The notes beneath the pieces are model-generated. The model searched no databases, was not told the DNA's origin, and saw nothing but the letters and a program-made list of their open reading frames with translations. A DNA stretch of 42,213 nt from a virus. Below are positions 38,898-42,213 of the stretch, in pieces. The position numbers and the translations under genes are program-made. The first letter of the stretch is position 1, and each line of letters begins with the position of its first letter. Where the stretch lies: positions 1 to 42,213 of the IMG/VR virus record IMGVR_UViG_3300006059_000005. The stretch is one strand, 5' to 3'.

Positions 38898-39056
38898 TTA
38901 AGAATCTTTGAATTTAGATCCGCAAGTCGGGCATTTGCGAAGCTTAAGCGCTTGAGCCAACGCGGCTTCGAATATTTCAACAATTTTGAATCCGGCCTTT
39001 TGGGCCTTTTCAACTAATTCAGGGTCAATTCGAAAAGATTTGTTGGGCTTTTTCAT
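38898..39056 (-). CDS. Small protein with ribbon-helix-helix-like part and CPTC pair (52 aa)
   Basis: ATG 39056 lies within the upstream gene. Basic start and the phrase RIDPELVEKAQKAGFKIVEIFEAALAQALK, similar to the beta-helix-helix of CcdA-like/RHH DNA binders, ending in KCPTCGSKF. A single Cys pair could dimerise through zinc. Probable DNA-binding protein; no partner toxin next to it. Ribosome site weak, so translation may be coupled. Confidence 0.62.
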   Translation of the reverse strand: MKKPNKSFRIDPELVEKAQKAGFKIVEIFEAALAQALKLRKCPTCGSKFKDS

Positions 39057-39225
39057 TTAATAGTCTTTCGATGCGGGTTGGATTTTGTTTACAAATTCCG
39101 GATAGAGTGTCCCAGTTTTTAAAACCCAGATTGTGAGCAATGCGCTCATAACTTTTACTTAATCGGTCCCCGTGCTTTTTATGTAATTCATGGGCCATTG
39201 CTTTGAGTTTATCACGTGTATCCAT
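39025..39225 (-). CDS. Small helical protein (66 aa) downstream of the structured leader
   Basis: AAGGA precedes ATG 39225 by 4 bases. The segment DKLKAMAHELHKKHGDRLSKSYERIAHNLGFKNWDTLSGI resembles a short helical domain I know from plasmid and mobile-element proteins (helix ending in GFxNWxTL, sometimes next to a glyoxalase-like domain). The only gene directly after the structured leader, so it may be controlled by it. Function unknown. Confidence 0.72.
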   Translation of the reverse strand: MDTRDKLKAMAHELHKKHGDRLSKSYERIAHNLGFKNWDTLSGICKQNPTRIERLLNEKAQQIFSN

Positions 39226-39361
39226 ATCGTCCTTAAAATAGGTCGGCGGTTGCCACCCGCCAGACTCTGCCCCGCCATAAGGTGTTACCTAGTGGCGAAG
39301 CTGGCCCATTCCGAAGCGGTATATTGCTGGCACTCGAAGTGCCTATCAGAACAGTGTCCCT
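39226..39361 (-). ncRNA. Structured 5' leader or small RNA candidate
   Basis: About 135 bases with no plausible gene between a strong promoter and the gene at 39225. Read leftward it contains GGCACU-UCG-AGUGCC (39329-39343), CCG-CUU-CGG (39311-39319), a composite stem with GCCA/UGGC outside AGGU-AAC-ACCU (39274-39296) and GGCGG/CCGCC (39245-39261) just before the ribosome site. Serial UUC-loop hairpins look like an evolved structure; a riboswitch, ribosomal-type autoregulatory leader or separate small RNA are possible. Confidence 0.45.
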
Positions 39362-39367
39362 AAAATG

Positions 39368-39397
39368 AGTATTGCACAATGCATTACATTATGTCAA
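39368..39397 (-). promoter_or_regulatory. Promoter with consensus -35
   Basis: Leftward TTGACA (39392-39397) is a perfect -35; 18 bases on is AATACT (39368-39373, 4 of 6). It begins 2 bases after the stop of the gene at 39400 and would give a leader of about 135 bases. The best sigma70-type -35 in the window. Confidence 0.6.
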
Positions 39398-39399
39398 GT

Positions 39400-39648
39400 T
39401 CATTTCTGAGATTCCGTCATGGAATCGGATTTTTTACTCATCTCAATCGCCCGCTCTTTGTTCCTTAGGAATTTGTGCTCAGTCGTCAATCGCGCCAATA
39501 GCTTGCCAAGAGCGTCCGGGTCGGGTGCCGTCCAACGACGGTGAGCCGATGGGATGCCGCCGGTCGATGGGGTCCTAGACCAATCCGATTCCCAAACTAA
39601 AAAGCCCTCGTCACATTCCAAAATTTCAACGTGGAACTTCCACTCCAT
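39400..39648 (-). CDS. Small hypothetical protein (82 aa)
   Basis: GGAG lies 6 bases before ATG 39648, inside the end of the preceding zinc-ribbon gene. Starts MEWKFHVEILECDEGFLVWESDW with beta-strand character, a Pro/Arg middle and a Lys/Ser tail. No family recognised. Last gene before the internal promoter. Confidence 0.7.
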   Translation of the reverse strand: MEWKFHVEILECDEGFLVWESDWSRTPSTGGIPSAHRRWTAPDPDALGKLLARLTTEHKFLRNKERAIEMSKKSDSMTESQK

Positions 39649-39649
39649 T

Positions 39650-39766
39650 TCACTCTCCAGATTCTTGTCGGGAAGCTGGACGCTTCGTTTTACACAAACG
39701 GCAAATTGATCCTGAGGGATTTCTAGCGCCGCAACGGGGGCAATCCCAAACGTCGATCATACTCAT
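39650..39766 (-). CDS. Tiny zinc-ribbon protein (38 aa)
   Basis: ATG 39766 overlaps the stop of the upstream gene (ATGA) and has GGTGAGAA before it. Sequence MSMIDVWDCPRCGARNPSG then ICRLCKTKRP gives two Cys pairs separated by nine residues, as in RanBP2-type or half zinc-ribbon modules. Basic C-terminus. Its end contains the Shine-Dalgarno site of the next gene. Confidence 0.7.
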   Translation of the reverse strand: MSMIDVWDCPRCGARNPSGSICRLCKTKRPASRQESGE

Positions 39767-40029
39767 TTCTCACCAGATCCTATCGTGGCATCTGTAATTT
39801 TGACTTCAATTTCTGGATGCAGGCAATGTGCTTGCCCATTTTTATCAAAGTGAATTTCAAACTTGGTCGGCTTCAATGCCCTGGCTTTGGCTAACAGGTC
39901 GCCAAGGAAGTGCTCAATTGCGGTCATATGCCGGGCAGTCACGGTATCGCCCAACTTTAGGTCTTTGAGCCACATGGCGCATTCAAACGCCTTCATTTGC
40001 GGAGTCATCACGAAACATCGGTCACTCAT
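39763..40029 (-). CDS. Small hypothetical protein (88 aa)
   Basis: GGAAGATGAAAA precedes ATG 40029, which overlaps the upstream stop. Begins MSDRCFVMTPQMKAFECAMWLKD; alpha/beta, with FEIHFDKNGQAHCLHPEIEVKI near the end, a possible small beta domain with His/Cys. No family known. The C-terminal GSGEK resembles the tails of neighbouring genes. Confidence 0.7.
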   Translation of the reverse strand: MSDRCFVMTPQMKAFECAMWLKDLKLGDTVTARHMTAIEHFLGDLLAKARALKPTKFEIHFDKNGQAHCLHPEIEVKITDATIGSGEK

Positions 40030-40301
40030 TTTTCATCTTCCTCTTCAGAATCTATGCGCAGCGGACTGCCTGCAAATAGATGATAACAGCGTTTGACGAC
40101 CTTATCTCGCGTCGCTATAGATTGAGCCGCCGCAAGCTGTCTACAAACCATTTGTAAGTTTTTAATGTCATTTAGGGCGCGCTCAAAGACTTCTTCTTCA
40201 ACCACCAAAACATCGCGTTTTGCTCGACCAGTTTTGACCATGGCAATCTCGCCATCTAAATCGTCAATCCATATTTCCCAGTGGCCCGTCTCGTATTTCA
40301 T
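40026..40301 (-). CDS. Small hypothetical protein (91 aa)
   Basis: ATG 40301 overlaps the preceding TGA and follows GGGGAATCTAA. N-terminal beta hairpin (KYETGHWEIWIDDLDGEIAMVKT), then helices (EVFERALNDIKNLQMVCRQLAAAQ) and a very acidic tail (DSEEEDEK). An acidic C-terminus may bind SSB-like or DNA-binding partners; function unknown. Confidence 0.7.
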   Translation of the reverse strand: MKYETGHWEIWIDDLDGEIAMVKTGRAKRDVLVVEEEVFERALNDIKNLQMVCRQLAAAQSIATRDKVVKRCYHLFAGSPLRIDSEEEDEK

Positions 40302-40480
40302 TTAGATTCCCCAGTAGAATATTGGGGCGGCTTAGCCTTCAATTTCTTGATGCACGCCTCGGCATACCAGAGAAGTATTTCCAGTTGGGAAATTTTCTCC
40401 TCATTCGTGAACGGCCCGGTAACAATCCTGGACATTACTTCATTGGCCACACATCGCATTTCATTGCATGGAGTGCTCAT
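40298..40480 (-). CDS. Small hypothetical protein (60 aa)
   Basis: ATG 40480 overlaps the previous stop, after GGAAAA. Mostly helical (NEEKISQLEILLWYAEACIKKLK), ending PPQYSTGESK. The QYSTGESK tail is nearly the same as the ends of the next two genes upstream. No family recognised. Confidence 0.65.
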   Translation of the reverse strand: MSTPCNEMRCVANEVMSRIVTGPFTNEEKISQLEILLWYAEACIKKLKAKPPQYSTGESK

Positions 40481-40845
40481 TTTCCAGATTCTCCCTTAGA
40501 ATATTGCGACAGTGCTCTTTGTGCCGCCGCAGTCATTTCAGCCTCTAATTCGGTCGAGCATATTTCCGGGTCCTTAGCAATTGCTTCCAAAGCCTCAACC
40601 AGAATCGCTGCGCGGGCGTCATCATCCATTGATTTCTTGTTCCAATACTCACGGACCTCATTCGCTTCAGCCCGCGCCTCATCCCTCTCGCGGATCGCGG
40701 TCTCATAGGCGGAGTACTCGATCATACGGACCTTTTCGTAAGCCGTAATGTTGAGCGGGCAAGTTTCTCGCGAGGCGCTGGCCGACGTTCTCCACTTATT
40801 ATAGGCTTCGGTCTCTAGCGCAACTTCAACCTCTCTCGGTTTCAT
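40477..40845 (-). CDS. Coiled-coil protein (122 aa), paralogue of the neighbouring gene
   Basis: Shares with the 155-residue protein next to it the core IEYSAYETAIRERD (here from about residue 42) and the ending LVEALEAIAKDPEI ... RALSQYSKGESGK. Mainly coiled coil with a basic middle. The core phrase VIEYxAYxxxxxERD is common in phage proteins of unknown role. ATG 40845 overlaps the previous stop (ATGA) behind GGTGAGAA. Confidence 0.75.
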   Translation of the reverse strand: MKPREVEVALETEAYNKWRTSASASRETCPLNITAYEKVRMIEYSAYETAIRERDEARAEANEVREYWNKKSMDDDARAAILVEALEAIAKDPEICSTELEAEMTAAAQRALSQYSKGESGK

Positions 40846-41309
40846 TTCTCACCTACGTCTTTAGAATATTCAGCGAGAGCTTCTTTAGCGCGCTCGATGC
40901 TGAATTGATGTTTTGACACCTTCACGTCTTCACATAACTCCTCACCAAATCTAACCATATTTTTCAAAGCCTCCACCAGCTTCGCGGAGCGGGTGCGCTC
41001 GGCTGCGGCGTCGTTAAGCGCCGATGTAACAGCCGCCGATAATTCAACCCTCAATCCCTGCTTGATAGTTTCACATGCTGCCCGCGCCTCAGTGAGTTCT
41101 TTATCCAAGCAAGCCACTTGATACTTGAATCCATCCCGCTCCCGGATGGCGGTCTCGTAGGCTAAGTATTCGATAACGTGGATCGCATCGCAGTCATGAA
41201 TTTCACCGGGCTCACCTAGCAAGGCTCGATTAGACCCTTGCTCGCGCTCAATCCACCACTCTTTCGGCTTACCCATAATTTCATGCCTGCGCATTTCTGA
41301 TTTACTCAA
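40842..41309 (-). CDS. Coiled-coil protein (155 aa), paralogue of the neighbouring gene, TTG start
   Basis: TTG 41307-41309 sits 6 bases after AGGAG, which decides the start over the internal ATGs. The N-terminal 45 residues (KPKEWWIEREQGSNRALLGEPGEIHDCDAIHVIEY) look like a small conserved phage domain; then come IEYLAYETAIRERD, a long coiled coil and LVEALKNMV ... EALAEYSKDVGEK. It pairs with the 122-residue neighbour as a tandem duplicate. Confidence 0.78.
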   Translation of the reverse strand: MSKSEMRRHEIMGKPKEWWIEREQGSNRALLGEPGEIHDCDAIHVIEYLAYETAIRERDGFKYQVACLDKELTEARAACETIKQGLRVELSAAVTSALNDAAAERTRSAKLVEALKNMVRFGEELCEDVKVSKHQFSIERAKEALAEYSKDVGEK

Positions 41310-41321
41310 GACTCTCTCCTA

Positions 41322-41429
41322 TTAGCTACGTTTGTCGAATACTCCGCACATTGCCAAAATGAACAAGAACAATAGTCCGATCCAAAACATATCGTGCCAA
41401 TTTTTGGCTAGAAAATCAGCGAAGGTCAT
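41322..41429 (-). CDS. Tiny membrane protein (35 aa)
   Basis: ATG 41429 lies inside the end of the upstream gene (14-base overlap). Sequence MTFADFLAKNWHDMFWIG, then LLFLFILAMCGVFDKRS: one membrane helix and a short basic end. Such micro-proteins are common in phages as envelope or enzyme modulators. Good reading frame and neat fit between genes, but no strong ribosome site. Confidence 0.6.
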   Translation of the reverse strand: MTFADFLAKNWHDMFWIGLLFLFILAMCGVFDKRS

Positions 41430-41643
41430 TTCGATACTCGTTGGGAATCTGTCCCCTCTGAAAACCAAACTTTTCAGTTATGAAATACTTCTCCGATGAC
41501 AACCCCCATTCCATCATTGCAGCAATGGCCTTGTCCTCGCACTCGAATTGCGTAGCCTCTCTGGCCGCATCCGAGGTCGTAGAACTATTTATAACAAATG
41601 CGAACTGATCAACCGGGTGACGTTTTACAATTATCCAGCTCAT
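41416..41643 (-). CDS. Small hypothetical protein (75 aa)
   Basis: ATG 41643 overlaps the stop of the upstream gene; GGAGAAAG lies about 9 bases before. Sequence begins MSWIIVKRHPVDQFAFVINSS, then DAAREATQFECEDKAIAAMMEWGL and FGFQRGQIPNE. Alpha/beta mix; no family recognised. Confidence 0.7.
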   Translation of the reverse strand: MSWIIVKRHPVDQFAFVINSSTTSDAAREATQFECEDKAIAAMMEWGLSSEKYFITEKFGFQRGQIPNEYRNDLR

Positions 41644-41804
41644 GTAGATTCTTTCTCCGAATCTGTTCTTATTAAGTCCGGATCACTGGCGCATATTTTA
41701 TGCAAGATTCTTTCATGCCCATCGCGCATCGCTTTGACGAATGTATTACCGCGCAATTGTCGTCCACAATGCCAGCATAGTCTAAACAGTCGTCGCTTTT
41801 TCAT
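41640..41804 (-). CDS. Small basic Cys-rich protein (54 aa)
   Basis: ATG 41804 overlaps the stop of the upstream gene behind GGAGTCTAA. Begins MKKRRLFRLCWHCGRQLRG, with C10, C13, a His pair (H30, H35) and C38, enough for a small zinc site. Basic N-terminus and acidic C-terminus. A nucleic-acid-binding zinc protein is a reasonable guess. Confidence 0.68.
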   Translation of the reverse strand: MKKRRLFRLCWHCGRQLRGNTFVKAMRDGHERILHKICASDPDLIRTDSEKEST

Positions 41805-42151
41805 TTAGACTCCTGCTTGGAATCGAGCGGCGTTTCACAAGGTCTTCCCCCTGTCGCATTCACGACAAGCGCTTGTTCTTCTGTCCGCTTTAATTTCTTT
41901 CCCCCATCGTGACATGGCATGGCTTCTGTGCGCCCATCTTTGAACAATAGTTCAATGGTCGGCGTTGCCCAAGAACTGCCACAAATGCCAGCGATTCCTT
42001 TTAGGGTGTCTAGATCTTTCGTAAACTCGCCGTTTTCCCATATAGTTTCAGACGTCCATCCCCAATCCTCATGCATTCCCAATGACGCGGATTGAAGATT
42101 TTGAGAGGCATTAATAATTTCCTTTGCTCTTTTAAAGTCGTATTTAGGCAT
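41801..42151 (-). CDS. Small hypothetical protein (116 aa)
   Basis: ATG 42151 directly follows the TAA of the gene that crosses the window ends, with GGAAAGGAAAAG as ribosome site. Residues 30-60 (WGWTSETIWENGEF) and later TIELLFKDGRTEAMPC give a beta-rich middle. No family recognised. Confidence 0.75.
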   Translation of the reverse strand: MPKYDFKRAKEIINASQNLQSASLGMHEDWGWTSETIWENGEFTKDLDTLKGIAGICGSSWATPTIELLFKDGRTEAMPCHDGGKKLKRTEEQALVVNATGGRPCETPLDSKQESK

Positions 42152-42213
42152 TTACTTTTCCTTTCCACATTCTTGATCGGTATCCCTCAAAAGTTCCAAT
42201 AACTTTTCAGACT
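42152..42213 (-). CDS. C-terminal 20 codons of the conserved phage protein that begins at 466
   Basis: Read leftward from base 42213 in the frame that enters from base 1, the sequence gives ESEKLLELLRDTDQECGKEK and then TAA at 42152-42154. The tail is plausible as a helix end, contains the Shine-Dalgarno site of the next gene and abuts its ATG. This is the main evidence that the window is a closed circle or a circularly permuted genome. Confidence 0.8.
   Translation of the reverse strand, partial: SEKLLELLRDTDQECGKEK

Noticed and set aside
1-42213. CRISPR arrays, rRNA genes and insertion sequences
   Set aside because: No spaced direct-repeat array, no rRNA-like stretch and no transposase motif could be seen; tRNA genes were also looked for by eye (T-loop and anticodon arm) without a convincing hit.

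Overview
The window looks like a complete, circularly closed genome of a tailed phage with a short, podovirus-type tail. It carries an HK97-type head module (small and large terminase, a portal of about 730 residues, scaffold, coat), an SU10-type adaptor, a long nozzle-like tail protein, two fibre genes and a set of low-complexity internal (ejection) proteins. There is no tape measure, tail tube or sheath. The two ends of the window lie inside one minus-strand reading frame: joining base 42213 to base 1 keeps that frame open and gives a 175-residue protein whose stop abuts the start of its neighbour. All three stop codons are used normally (code 11), and most starts have AGGAG-type Shine-Dalgarno sites. 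Lipobox lipoproteins and a nested Rz/Rz1-like pair suggest a Gram-negative host; nothing identifies it further.

Layout. (1) 2092 leftward through base 1, then 42213 down to 38039: a very long leftward early operon of small, tightly overlapping (mostly ATGA) genes. Many of them encode zinc-ribbon, coiled-coil or one- or two-helix membrane proteins. Internal promoters lie near 39368-39397 and 38491-38520, and an XRE regulator closes the operon. (2) 2093-2401: an intergenic region with a candidate structured small RNA that has its own promoter and an intrinsic terminator. (3) 2402-4960: rightward primase-polymerase/VirE helicase, then an AT-rich tract flanked by inverted TGTAGG repeats (candidate origin), then a small coiled-coil gene. 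(4) 8388 down to 5440: a leftward accessory block with three unknown proteins, a minimal tyrosine recombinase, two lipoproteins and a conserved small phage protein. (5) 8810-34183: the rightward late operon for packaging, head, decoration/fibre proteins, lysis, tail and ejection proteins. (6) 37262 down to 34305: leftward recombination operon with a RecE-like exonuclease, a DUF1599/Nmad1 protein, a Sak4-like ATPase, SSB, an unknown and a zinc protein. A VRR-NUC nuclease and a small membrane protein diverge from it (37318-38038).

How it works together (inference). The phage makes its own primers and unwinds DNA with the PrimPol-VirE protein, borrows the host replicase, and processes concatemers by an exonuclease/annealase/SSB system plus a VRR-NUC resolvase-like nuclease. 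It packages with TerS/TerL into a portal-scaffold-coat procapsid. The recombinase and lipoproteins make a temperate or chronic lifestyle possible, but no clear CI-type repressor or attP could be identified. The most interesting unexplained items are the structured RNA at about 2143-2338, the structured leader at 39226-39361, the inverted iteron/AT-rich element at 4452-4595 and a G9 tract inside a promoter spacer at 38500-38508.
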